Below are positions 56,871-64,000 of a DNA stretch of 64,000 nucleotides, piece by piece (the stretch's first letter is position 1; each line of letters opens with the position of its first letter). The position numbers and the translations under genes were made by a program. The DNA is from Oceanospirillales bacterium. GTDB lineage: Bacteria > Pseudomonadota > Gammaproteobacteria > Pseudomonadales > Balneatricaceae. Where the stretch lies: positions 124,001 to 188,000 of the forward strand of contig JAAEYW010000007.1 in NCBI GenBank assembly GCA_018223185.1, written 5' to 3'. Below the pieces are notes generated by a model that made no database searches, was not told the origin of the DNA, and was given only the letters and a program-made list of their open reading frames with translations.

Positions 56871-57252
56871 TATTCCGATCCGTCAAATTCTGTTCGCTCC
56901 AGTGTGCGATATCGGTTCAGGCAAATCAATCTCTAGTCACGACATAGCAACAGAGATTACCGCAATACAGCAAGCCTTTATACTTAAGCAAAAGATCTGA
57001 CCTGGATTGAGGTTAGCCTGCAAGCTTGCTGCAACCTCCTCTGTTACTTCCAGAAATGGTAAATACTCTTATATATCAGAACTATAGAAGAACCATAACG
57101 TTTACATTTTAAACAACTGCCGATACAACACCCAATCAATAGCACACTATAACCGACAAACATTTCACTAATTCATTGATAATGCGACAATTTGCCACAT
57201 TCAGATCCTTACCGGGATCGGTAACAATTCATCACAGAGGAAATACCCCGAG
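56871..57252. other. Divergent spacer between dgt and the copper operon
   Basis: About 380 bases, AT-rich on the right. A hairpin GAGGTT (57009-57014) with AACCTC (57033-57038) encloses the palindrome GCAAGCTTGC. No convincing promoter pair or ORF; AGAGGAAATACCCCGAG before 57253 is the ribosome site of the next gene. Confidence 0.45.
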
Positions 57253-57729
57253 ATGCCTCAGCCTGAAACCCAAAAAAGTAGATCACAATACCTGTATCTG
57301 ATCCTGTTAGGAGGCTTTATTCTGGCAGTATGGCTGGGGTCTTCAATGTTCAGTTTACCTTCCGCTGAAGCACCGGGAATTGCCAGTAATTGTAATCTCA
57401 ACGATAAGAGCTGCACGGTCCATATGGGAGAGGTAAGCCTGACTCTGGATATTCAACCCCGGCCTGCCAGTTCTATGGCGCCGCTTAACTACCAGGTCAG
57501 TATCGTTGGAGCCAGAGCCAGCAACGTGATGATCAGCCTGCAAGGCAGTGAAATGTATATGGGCATCAATCAGACCCCGTTAACAGCTGTCGAAAGCAAG
57601 CCGGGGGTTTTCAGTGGTCAGGGTGAACTGGCGGTCTGCACCACCGGAGAGATGTTATGGAGACTGACGGTCTCGGCAGAAACCACTGCCGGCCCCCTAA
57701 ATACCTGGTTTGAATTCAGAGCAAAATAA
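57253..57729 (+). CDS. Membrane-anchored protein of the SCO/PCuAC operon, unknown function
   Basis: A 158-residue protein with one N-terminal membrane helix (about 13-33) and a periplasmic beta-rich domain. It has cysteines in SNCNLNDKSCTVHMG and AVCTTGEM, and a Met-rich EMYMGINQ (about 101-108) that could bind Cu(I). It is the first gene of an operon with SCO1 and PCuAC, and overlaps SCO1 by one base. A role in copper delivery to cytochrome oxidase is inferred. It recalls FixH in layout only; I cannot name the family. Confidence 0.75.
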   Translation: MPQPETQKSRSQYLYLILLGGFILAVWLGSSMFSLPSAEAPGIASNCNLNDKSCTVHMGEVSLTLDIQPRPASSMAPLNYQVSIVGARASNVMISLQGSEMYMGINQTPLTAVESKPGVFSGQGELAVCTTGEMLWRLTVSAETTAGPLNTWFEFRAK

Positions 57730-58331
57730 TGGCAAACAACCTGACAACACTACGCAACCTGCTCCTTCTGACTCTGGCCCTGCTCGCAGGCATTGTCACG
57801 GCATATATGTTATCTCCAAAAAGCAGCTCGACTGATCAGCCAATGCTGAAAACGCTGGGGGGAAATTTCACACTACAGGGTGTTAATGGAGACGTTTCGC
57901 TGCACGACTTTAAAGGAAAAGTTGTTCTGATCTATATCGGCTATACCCACTGTCCGGATGTCTGCCCTACCTCTCTGGCGGTGATATCACAGGCAATGAA
58001 AAACCTGGATGCCGATCAGCGGAAACAGATTCAGCCCATCTTTATCAGCGTTGACCCGGACCGGGATACGCCCGAACATCTGGCGGAATACAGCGCCTTC
58101 TTTCACCCATCCTTCATCGGCGTCACCGGCAGTCGTGAAAAGATTGATCAGGTCGTTTCTCAATATGGGGCATTCTACCGCATCGTCAATATGAAGGACT
58201 CAGCCATCGGCTATGCGGTTGATCACTCTTCACGGATCTACCTGATCAACAAACAGGGTGCACTGAGTAAAACCATGGCTCATGGTACACCGCCTGATCA
58301 GCTCGTAACTGAGATAAACGCCCTGCTGTGA
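57729..58331 (+). CDS. SCO1/SenC/PrrC copper chaperone
   Basis: A 200-residue thioredoxin-fold protein anchored by an N-terminal helix (about 7-26). The copper site is complete: CPDVCP (CxxxC, in YIGYTHCPDVCPTSLAV) and the distal His in AVDHSSRIYLI. SCO proteins reduce or metallate the CuA site of cytochrome c oxidase subunit II. ATG shares its A with the preceding stop, and its own TGA overlaps the next frame's GTG, so the three genes are tightly coupled. Confidence 0.93.
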   Translation: MANNLTTLRNLLLLTLALLAGIVTAYMLSPKSSSTDQPMLKTLGGNFTLQGVNGDVSLHDFKGKVVLIYIGYTHCPDVCPTSLAVISQAMKNLDADQRKQIQPIFISVDPDRDTPEHLAEYSAFFHPSFIGVTGSREKIDQVVSQYGAFYRIVNMKDSAIGYAVDHSSRIYLINKQGALSKTMAHGTPPDQLVTEINALL

Positions 58332-58426
58332 ATCCCTCATTTAGTACAGAGAAATCACCAGAACATACAACACAGGATGTTACGAAGAAGACCGTTATCA
58401 CTAAAACTGTTATGGATAAAACCATT

Positions 58427-58897
58427 ATGAAAAAGCTAATTACGCTGGTTGCCGCACTGACCCTGTCTGCCTCAGCCTTGGCCGAGATCAGGGTTGATCA
58501 TCCCTATGCTCGTGCTGTGCCGCCAGGACAACCCAACAGCGCTGCCTTTATGACCCTGGAGAACAATAGCGATGAAGCGGTCTCTCTGGTTTCAGCATCC
58601 ACATCTGTTGCTAAGGCAGCTGAGCTGCATACTCACACCCAGGAAGGCGGGGTGATGAAAATGCGCAGAATTCCTGAAATCACAATACAGGCCAACGGGC
58701 AGGCAGAACTGAAACCCGGAGGCCTTCATATCATGCTGATCGGCCTGAAACAGAACCTGGCTAAAGATGAAACTATCGACCTGACACTGAATTTCAGCGA
58801 TGGCAGCTCAGAAAAGCTGGCCATTAAAGTGATGGATGTCATGACTGGCATGAGTAATACTCAGATGCATAACGGGATGAAAAAGCAAACACCCTGA
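58427..58897 (+). CDS. Periplasmic copper chaperone PCuAC
   Basis: A protein of about 156 residues with signal peptide MKKLITLVAALTLSASALA, then a PCuA_C domain. The copper-binding pattern H(M)x10Mx21HxM is visible: LHTHTQEGGVMKMRRIP and PGGLHIMLIGL. PCuAC passes Cu(I) to CuA sites, often with SCO, which is the upstream gene. The frame is open upstream to a GTG at 58328, but the first 33 residues there (rich in Lys and Thr) would precede the signal peptide, so I start at 58427; its ribosome site is weak. A terminator follows. Confidence 0.9.
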   Translation: MKKLITLVAALTLSASALAEIRVDHPYARAVPPGQPNSAAFMTLENNSDEAVSLVSASTSVAKAAELHTHTQEGGVMKMRRIPEITIQANGQAELKPGGLHIMLIGLKQNLAKDETIDLTLNFSDGSSEKLAIKVMDVMTGMSNTQMHNGMKKQTP

Positions 58898-58911
58898 TAC
58901 GTTAAGTGGAT

Positions 58912-58946
58912 AAAAAAACCGGCATACTCTGCCGGTTTTTTTTATT
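58912..58946. terminator. Bidirectional terminator between PCuAC and epmC
   Basis: AAAAAAACCGGC (58912-58923) pairs with GCCGGTTTTTTTT (58931-58943), with U tracts on both strands; it ends both convergent transcripts. Confidence 0.9.
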
Positions 58947-59478
58947 TTCCGTTCAGAGAGAAACGCTCGGGATGAAGCGGATCAGTTCCGTAATAGCGCT
59001 GCAACGCTTTAATCAGTGCCGCAGGACGCTCAGGAACCCCATCAACAAGATAGGTCTTCACCTGCGACAGTACATTTTCCTTGAACTGCTCACTGGCACC
59101 GATATCACTACCAAGGTTGTCGGCGCTGAAATGGAATTTATGACCCGCAGCTTCCGAGAGTAACCACTCAAGCGCCTGCGGCTTAACCTCAACCCTCTCA
59201 AACTCAGCCTGCTCCTGCGCGGTCCGTCCATCCGGTTTGTACCAATAACCAAAATCAACCCGCTGGCGTCGTTGCGCACCGGCAACACACCAGTGACTGA
59301 TCTCATGCAGCGCACTGGCAAAAAAACCGTGAGCAAAGATTACACGGTGCTTTGGATGGTCAGCATCAGCGGGAAGGTAGATCGGCTCGTCATCGCCCTT
59401 TACCAGTTCAGTATTCAATGTTTCACTGAAAAGTCCGTTAAAAAGACTGATCAGGCTTTCAGGGGTTCGTTGTGTCAT
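58942..59478 (-). CDS. epmC: Elongation factor P hydroxylase EpmC (YfcM)
   Basis: A 178-residue protein matching E. coli YfcM/EpmC, which hydroxylates the beta-lysylated lysine of EF-P. Typical stretches are GDDEPIYLPADADHPKHRV, FAHGFFASALHEISHWCVAG (the HExxH-like metal motif), DFGYWYKPDGRTAQEQ and FERVEVKPQALEWLL. Its partners epmA, epmB and efp are not in the window. It lies 13 bases downstream of a lipoprotein gene. Confidence 0.94.
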   Translation of the reverse strand: MTQRTPESLISLFNGLFSETLNTELVKGDDEPIYLPADADHPKHRVIFAHGFFASALHEISHWCVAGAQRRQRVDFGYWYKPDGRTAQEQAEFERVEVKPQALEWLLSEAAGHKFHFSADNLGSDIGASEQFKENVLSQVKTYLVDGVPERPAALIKALQRYYGTDPLHPERFSLNGK

Positions 59479-59491
59479 CTTTTCTGCATTC

Positions 59492-60163
59492 TTACTGCTG
59501 ATATTTAATCCAGGTATTCTGATTCAGCCACCAACTGTTGCCACTATTGTGGTCGATACGGGCCGCGACATAGCCTTTTACATCACTGTTAGCGGGCAGC
59601 AACTGTATATCGTAGGACGAGATTGGCGGCGCCTGCTCCTCGTCGAGTGGTTGCCAGTCGTTCGCAGCAGAGATCCAGCTCTCTCCGGAAAACCGGTTGT
59701 AACGAATCATCACCCACTGCCCTTTAGCGGTGTAGCAACTGGCGAGTAGAAACGGATCACCACCTCCCAGCTCCGGAGCAATCTGCTGTAACTCAACTAA
59801 CTGTTGATCCAGCCGCTGCATCATCTCACTCAGCGCGGGATCTGGCTCAGTCGTTGTTGAGCTCGAAACAGCAGAACGTTTAACCTCCTGCGCCAGCACC
59901 TGAAACTGTGTCAGTAAAAGCTGCACACGTTCAGCAACCGAACTGTTCTGAACTTTTAGTTCAAGAAACTGCTCCTGTAACAGCGTGATCCGTCCATTCA
60001 GCTGGTCGAACTGTGCGGACTGATCGATAGTATCTGTCAGCGAACTATCCCGCAGCTCTGCCGGCGGCGCGGCCGCTTGAGAGATATCCGGCTGGACATT
60101 AGCTGCATTACAGCCAGCCAGCGCGAATGTGCTCAGAAAGGACAATAAAGCGACTCGGTTCAC
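59492..60163 (-). CDS. Putative lipoprotein with coiled coil
   Basis: A 223-residue protein with a lipobox signal peptide (LSTFALAGC, Cys18), so it is membrane-anchored in the periplasm. Residues about 45-95 form a predicted-looking coiled coil (DQLNGRITLLQEQFLELKVQ), and the C-terminal half repeats a motif: WVMIRYNRFSGESWISAAND versus YVAARIDHNSGNSWWLNQNT, two halves of a small beta-rich module. The start is a GTG with AAGGAG seven bases upstream. I do not know the family. Confidence 0.75.
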   Translation of the reverse strand: MNRVALLSFLSTFALAGCNAANVQPDISQAAAPPAELRDSSLTDTIDQSAQFDQLNGRITLLQEQFLELKVQNSSVAERVQLLLTQFQVLAQEVKRSAVSSSTTTEPDPALSEMMQRLDQQLVELQQIAPELGGGDPFLLASCYTAKGQWVMIRYNRFSGESWISAANDWQPLDEEQAPPISSYDIQLLPANSDVKGYVAARIDHNSGNSWWLNQNTWIKYQQ

Positions 60164-60354
60164 AATTTTCTCCTTCTCATTTGTGCGCCCATTCTAGCGG
60201 ATGGACAGGCTGAGTAGAACCGCTTTCCCGTCGTCGCCGCGAACGGATGAGGATAAAGATCAGGTGCCACTGCAGACTGCAGCTTATTATTGAGCTACGG
60301 CCAGGCAATACAAAGAGCAGTACGTGGTCAGATATTAGATAAAGGTTTGATGAT

Positions 60355-60669
60355 CTAGCCGATTTTTGCAGTTTCACTACCGGACTTACCGGTATTTTCG
60401 ACCCAGTTAATCGTTAAAGATTCCCCCTCTGCTCCGCCAGAAAAACTAAAGGCAAAAAAGGGATTCTTAGCAATGGAGGCACTCAGATTCGCAGCAAAAA
60501 CTGTATTTCCTGCATACATCACCCTAATTTCGCGCAAAAATTTTGCGGCAACACGCTCGCCTGTCGCTTTATCTTTGCGCTGCCCATCTTCCATTCCATG
60601 CGCCACTGTCAGCTTAACCGCGGTCATACCGTTGAGGACTCGGGCCTTAATTTTAATGATATTAGCCAT
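60355..60669 (-). CDS. soxZ: Thiosulfate-oxidation carrier subunit SoxZ
   Basis: A 104-residue SoxZ: IKIKARVLNGMTAVKLTVAH at the start, LREIRVMYAGNTVFAANLSA in the middle and NPFFAFSFSGG (about 69-79) near the end. SoxZ pairs with SoxY, which carries sulfur intermediates on a C-terminal cysteine. soxY lies directly upstream on the same strand, but no soxA, soxX, soxB or soxCD is visible. The ATG has AGGAA seven bases upstream. Confidence 0.9.
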   Translation of the reverse strand: MANIIKIKARVLNGMTAVKLTVAHGMEDGQRKDKATGERVAAKFLREIRVMYAGNTVFAANLSASIAKNPFFAFSFSGGAEGESLTINWVENTGKSGSETAKIG

Positions 60670-60751
60670 TACTGTTTCCTATGCTAATTCCTTCACACTC
60701 AGCACTTAACTATTTCCCCTTAACTGGCAGCTTAAGCCGGTCCCCTGAACC

Positions 60752-61201
60752 TTAACAACCACCAATGATCACTTTTGTTTCCTGATAGTTACTCAAAAGC
60801 TGCCCATCTGCTTTAACGACTGCAGTAATAGCCGACGAGGTATAGATTCGTATGCGGGTAGACACTGACGGCTCAGTGCCCTCTGGAATGATGAACTCAG
60901 CCACTAGTGGGTTGGGGTTAGCTTCAACAAACAAGCTGATAGACTCGACATTGACTAGCGAGGTTTTTACCGTAACCGGAACCAGTGTCCCATCAGAGGC
61001 AATGCCAGGCGCCTGCAGAACCACCTGATCACTTGCCACAGGCTTTCCACCCAGCAATGCATTTATAGCCTCAGCCTGACTCTGTGCAACAAATGCTGCA
61101 TTATTCCAGGCAGCGATTGCCAGACGAGGCATCAACACCCCCGCACCAACCAGAGTCCCGCCAGCGACAATCGCCTTAATGACTGCACGACGATTCAACA
61201 T
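60752..61201 (-). CDS. soxY: Thiosulfate-oxidation carrier subunit SoxY
   Basis: A 149-residue SoxY with a twin-arginine-like signal (NRRAVIKAIVAGGTLVGAG) and mature start near AAWNN. The swinging-arm C-terminus VIIGGC is intact, so the sulfur-carrying cysteine is present. Export together with SoxZ by Tat is the known route. I chose ATG 61201, which has an AGGAAGGGGG upstream; the longer frame to 61273 adds 24 residues ahead of the signal. With the rest of the sox system absent here, its partner enzymes are unknown. Confidence 0.9.
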   Translation of the reverse strand: MLNRRAVIKAIVAGGTLVGAGVLMPRLAIAAWNNAAFVAQSQAEAINALLGGKPVASDQVVLQAPGIASDGTLVPVTVKTSLVNVESISLFVEANPNPLVAEFIIPEGTEPSVSTRIRIYTSSAITAVVKADGQLLSNYQETKVIIGGC

Positions 61202-61387
61202 TGTATCTGCCCCCTTCCTATCGATGCACCAGCGTATCCTGCCCGAACCCGGCAAAAGATAAAAGTCCTTCACAGATCACTCCATACCTTTTCTCACTAT
61301 TGTGAGATTCCTGAAGATGAACCGGGACAGTTAAACCGCCGTCAATCAGCGTATTCCGCAGAAATTTACAACGCAGGAGCTGGATAA

Positions 61388-62167
61388 TCAGCGGTGCTGC
61401 CACTCTGGTTTTCGCTTATGAATAAAGGCATCAATCCCCTCACCAGCATCATGAGTGAGCATGTTTTCAGTCATCACCCGACTGCACTCAATGTAAGCCT
61501 CTTCAAGGGGTTTATCTATCTGCCTTACATATGCCTGCTTACCGATTGAAATCGCTTTTCGTGAGCTGGCAGCAATTTTACCCGCCACTTCGAGGGCTTT
61601 TTGCCTGAGTGATTCTTCAGGGACTACCCAGTTCAACAGACCTATTTCAGCCGCCTTTGCAGCACTGATCATATCGCCAAGTAACAACATCTCCATCGCA
61701 TGCTTCTTACTCACCGAACGGCTCAAAGCCACCATGGGGGTCGAACAGAACAGGCCGATATTGACCCCTGGCGTGGCAAAACGTGATGTGTCACTGGCCA
61801 CCGCGAGGTCACAACTGGCGACCAGCTGACAACCCGCAGCTGTCGCTACGCCATGAACCTGAGCAATCACCGGAACCGGCAGGTTTACGATCCTCTGCAT
61901 CAATGTTGAACAGGTTTCAAAGGTACACTGATAGTACGCCTCTTCTCCCTCTCCCAGCATCTGTTTCAGATCATGCCCGGAACAGAATCCACGACCACTG
62001 CCCTGCAATACCACAACCCGTACAGAGTTGTCCTCAGCGATAGCATCAAACGTACTGATAAGCGCTTGCATCAGTTCCATTGAAAGGGAGTTGTAAGCCT
62101 CAGGACGGTTCAGTGTCAGTGTGCAGATCCCGTCAGCGTCTTCGCGGACCAGTAGTGTGTCACTCAT
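61388..62167 (-). CDS. ECHDC3-like crotonase without canonical catalytic glutamates
   Basis: A 259-residue crotonase-fold protein. The oxyanion-hole loops GSGRGFCSGHDLKQM and HGVATAAGCQLVASCDLAVA are present. At the two positions where enoyl-CoA hydratases carry catalytic Glu, it has Gln (AAGCQLV) and Gly (FATPGVNIGLFCST). This combination matches the ECHDC3 group, not true hydratases. Reaction unknown; binding of an acyl-CoA is likely. ATG with GAGG six bases upstream. soxYZ lie downstream on the same strand at 186 bases. Confidence 0.88.
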   Translation of the reverse strand: MSDTLLVREDADGICTLTLNRPEAYNSLSMELMQALISTFDAIAEDNSVRVVVLQGSGRGFCSGHDLKQMLGEGEEAYYQCTFETCSTLMQRIVNLPVPVIAQVHGVATAAGCQLVASCDLAVASDTSRFATPGVNIGLFCSTPMVALSRSVSKKHAMEMLLLGDMISAAKAAEIGLLNWVVPEESLRQKALEVAGKIAASSRKAISIGKQAYVRQIDKPLEEAYIECSRVMTENMLTHDAGEGIDAFIHKRKPEWQHR

Positions 62168-62279
62168 AGCAACCTCAGTTTTTGTTTTAGTTAGAGGAAA
62201 CGCTAAAGCAAAACTAACAAGAAATAAAGGATAACCCTTATTTTAAGACTAAAAGTTGAAGGGAATAGTTTTCAGGGAT

Positions 62280-62732
62280 TTACTTTTGACACTGTTTAGC
62301 CAGAAACCGGTCCAGCTGATTGGCAAACAGCTGACGGTCTTGTTGTGTCAGCTTTGCAGGCCCCCCTGTATCGATCCCGGAGCTGCGCAACTGATCCATA
62401 AAATCACGCATATTCAGCCGCTGACGAATGTTTTCCGGAGTATAGAACTCCCCCCTGGGATTCAGCGCATGCGCGCCTTTTTCAAGCACCTCAGAGGCCA
62501 GAGGAATATCTGCAGTTATCACCAGATCACCGACAATGCATTTCTGTACGATATAATTATCAGCGACATCAAACCCGGCTGGAACCTGCACCGCACTGAC
62601 AAAAACCGATGGGGGCGTCCGCAGAAACTGATTCGCAACCAGAACGGTTTTAACCCCCAGTCGTTCTGCTGCCCGAAACAGAATTTCCTTAACGACATTA
62701 GGACAGGCGTCTGCATCAACCCAGATATTCAT
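62280..62732 (-). CDS. yaiI: YaiI/YqxD family protein (DUF188)
   Basis: A 150-residue PIN-like protein of unknown function. It starts with the family signature [20 protein letters not shown] and continues with [40 protein letters not shown] and the terminal basic helix. Conserved aspartates ([20 protein letters not shown]) suggest metal binding as in nucleases. ATG 62732 matches family starts; an ATG at 62744 is four codons upstream. It follows ttcA closely. Confidence 0.92.
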   Translation of the reverse strand: MNIWVDADACPNVVKEILFRAAERLGVKTVLVANQFLRTPPSVFVSAVQVPAGFDVADNYIVQKCIVGDLVITADIPLASEVLEKGAHALNPRGEFYTPENIRQRLNMRDFMDQLRSSGIDTGGPAKLTQQDRQLFANQLDRFLAKQCQK

Positions 62733-62748
62733 GAGGCCGCGCATCCGT

Positions 62749-63630
62749 TCAGAGTGAGAGAATATCGATCATTTCCGGCATCCCTTTCACCGGACTATTC
62801 GCCGCCTGAGGCTCTGCAATCCCATGAGGATAGCCGCGCTGCAGTCCCTTAAAATCAAAAAGCTCAGTATCCACAAGGTGAGAGGGGACCACATGTCTCA
62901 GAGACCGGAACATGGTTTCAATGCGGCCGGGATGATGCTTATCCCAGTCCTGCAGCATCTCTTTAACGACCTGACGCTGCAAACCATCCTGCGAACCACA
63001 GAGGTTACAGGGGATAATGGGAAACTCACGCAGCCCTGCATATGCAGCAATATCTTTCTCACGAGCGTATGCCAGAGGGCGGATGACCATATTCTTACCA
63101 TCGTCACTCACCAGTTTTGGTGGCATAGACTTGAGTTTGCCGCCATAAAACATGTTGAGGAAAAAGGTTTCAAGTATGTCGTCACGATGATGGCCAAGGG
63201 CGATCTTATTCGCACCGATCTCTTCGGCAAAACCATACAGGGTTCCGCGACGCAGACGGGAGCATAATGCACACGTGGTTTTACCCTCGGGTACCAGCTC
63301 TTTAACAACCGAGTATGTATCTCTTTCAACGATATGAAACGGCACACCTATCTGAGCCAGATACTCAGGCAGAACATGCTCAGGAAAGCCAGGCTGCTTC
63401 TGATCCAGGTTTACAGCAACGAGTTCAAAACTGATCGGAGCACTTTTCTGAAGATTCATCAGAATATCAAGCATGGCAAAAGAGTCTTTGCCTCCGGACA
63501 GACACACCATCACCTTATCGCCATCTTCGATCATATTAAAATCTTCGATAGCACGTCCGGTTTCCCGGCGCAGACGCTTCTGTAACTTGTTTAGCCGGGT
63601 TTTCTGTTGTTTTGCCAGTTCTTCGCTCAT
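62749..63630 (-). CDS. ttcA: tRNA 2-thiocytidine(32) synthetase
   Basis: A 293-residue PP-loop ATPase that thiolates cytidine 32 of certain tRNAs using a [4Fe-4S] cluster. Seen: the PP-loop [16 protein letters not shown] (about 43-58), and the cluster ligands in [15 protein letters not shown] and [34 protein letters not shown] is typical of the family. ATG 63630 has AGAAAG five bases upstream; a GTG at 63636 is two codons before it. Confidence 0.95.
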   Translation of the reverse strand: MSEELAKQQKTRLNKLQKRLRRETGRAIEDFNMIEDGDKVMVCLSGGKDSFAMLDILMNLQKSAPISFELVAVNLDQKQPGFPEHVLPEYLAQIGVPFHIVERDTYSVVKELVPEGKTTCALCSRLRRGTLYGFAEEIGANKIALGHHRDDILETFFLNMFYGGKLKSMPPKLVSDDGKNMVIRPLAYAREKDIAAYAGLREFPIIPCNLCGSQDGLQRQVVKEMLQDWDKHHPGRIETMFRSLRHVVPSHLVDTELFDFKGLQRGYPHGIAEPQAANSPVKGMPEMIDILSL

Positions 63631-63750
63631 ATACACTTTCTGGAAGCAGTTTAAAAAGGCGGCGATTATAGCGGATAACAGCAGAATAATCAGCCTGCAA
63701 ATAGGCTACGGTCAAAACTGACCGCAGCCTGATGGCAAGCTGTGAGGAAC

Positions 63751-63999
63751 TCAGTTACGCAGAGAGGATATCTCTGACTGGTCTTCGCTGGTCAGGATAG
63801 ACTCACGATTAAGATTAAGCACAGTTAACAGCTCACCCATCGCATTCAGCACTCTGAACTGAGTCATTATGCGATCTTTATCCGCTTTGATAAGTTCCTT
63901 ACGTGCTTCGAACAACTCGTTCTCAGCATCCAACAGGTCAACCAGGGTACGCCTTCCCAGCTTAAACTGCTGCTTATAAGCATCCAGTGTTTTTTCGGC
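63751..63999 (-). CDS. C-terminal part of a TolC-family (type I secretion) outer-membrane protein
   Basis: The frame enters from the right edge and ends at a TAA (63751-63753), giving the last 82 codons. The stretch QFKLGRRTLVDLLDAENELF is the hallmark of the second helical hairpin of TolC-like proteins, close to LapE/AggA-type channels used by type I secretion of large adhesins. The tail ends RESILTSEDQSEISSLRN. The N-terminal part lies outside the window. Confidence 0.8.
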   Translation of the reverse strand, partial: AEKTLDAYKQQFKLGRRTLVDLLDAENELFEARKELIKADKDRIMTQFRVLNAMGELLTVLNLNRESILTSEDQSEISSLRN

Positions 64000-64000
64000 T

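Overview
The window looks like a chromosomal segment of a marine, moderately halophilic gammaproteobacterium, most likely in the Oceanospirillaceae (Neptunomonas/Amphritea/Marinobacterium-like). This rests on the mixture of a full ectoine/5-hydroxyectoine cluster with its own aspartokinase and MarR-type regulator, a lysine/pipecolate degradation set like that of pseudomonads, a three-domain LplT-Aas fusion, and typical gammaproteobacterial housekeeping genes (metG, apbC, dcd, trmA, ttcA, uvrB, epmC, srkA). No phage, plasmid, transposase or CRISPR array is visible.

Left part (1-16.6 kb): the 3' end of an unknown gene; rhlE-glsA-TrmH-like methyltransferase; a ChrA transporter and a DMT exporter on the minus strand; then two gene remnants meeting head to head (C-terminus of an MBL-fold hydrolase and C-terminal half of a TRAP DctM permease), which looks like a deletion scar. 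Next comes a catabolic block: DUF1338/HglS-like protein, L-pipecolate oxidase-like flavoprotein, LysR regulator and an ALDH7-type aminoadipate-semialdehyde dehydrogenase. It ends in a 154-bp tandem repeat with bidirectional terminators behind a tRNA-Val(GAC) gene. Alanine dehydrogenase and a PstS-like binding protein plus histidine kinase operon follow.

Middle (17-42 kb): uvrB and an aspartate aminotransferase are divergent. A tetR-adaptor-RND-TolC efflux operon follows, then a solute-binding protein divergent from a PAS-PAS-GGDEF-EAL protein, and mgtE. The osmolyte cluster lies on the minus strand as ectA-ectB-(unexplained 285 bp)-ectC-ectD-terminator-ask, with ectR divergent. Several uncharacterised proteins follow (one with an internal duplication, one translationally coupled to dcd), and then dcd and apbC.

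Right part (42-64 kb): the LplT-PlsC-AMP-ligase fusion preceded by a 26-codon ORF, trmA, an HDOD protein, metG, a CYTH phosphatase-srkA pair, a DUF1285 protein, a MetF-like protein, yciH with a previously hidden 39-codon membrane microprotein and a periplasmic retropepsin-like protease, dgt, a copper-delivery operon (unknown anchored protein-SCO1-PCuAC), epmC, a lipoprotein, an orphan soxYZ pair next to an ECHDC3-like crotonase lacking both catalytic glutamates, yaiI, ttcA, and the C-terminus of a TolC-family protein running off the right edge.

The best candidates for something undescribed are the tRNA-flanking 154-bp repeats with foldable interior, the 39-codon CxxC membrane protein, the broken or recoded stretch between ectB and ectC, and the small ORF leading the lplT-aas gene. 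All family calls come from reading motifs by eye; no database search was run.
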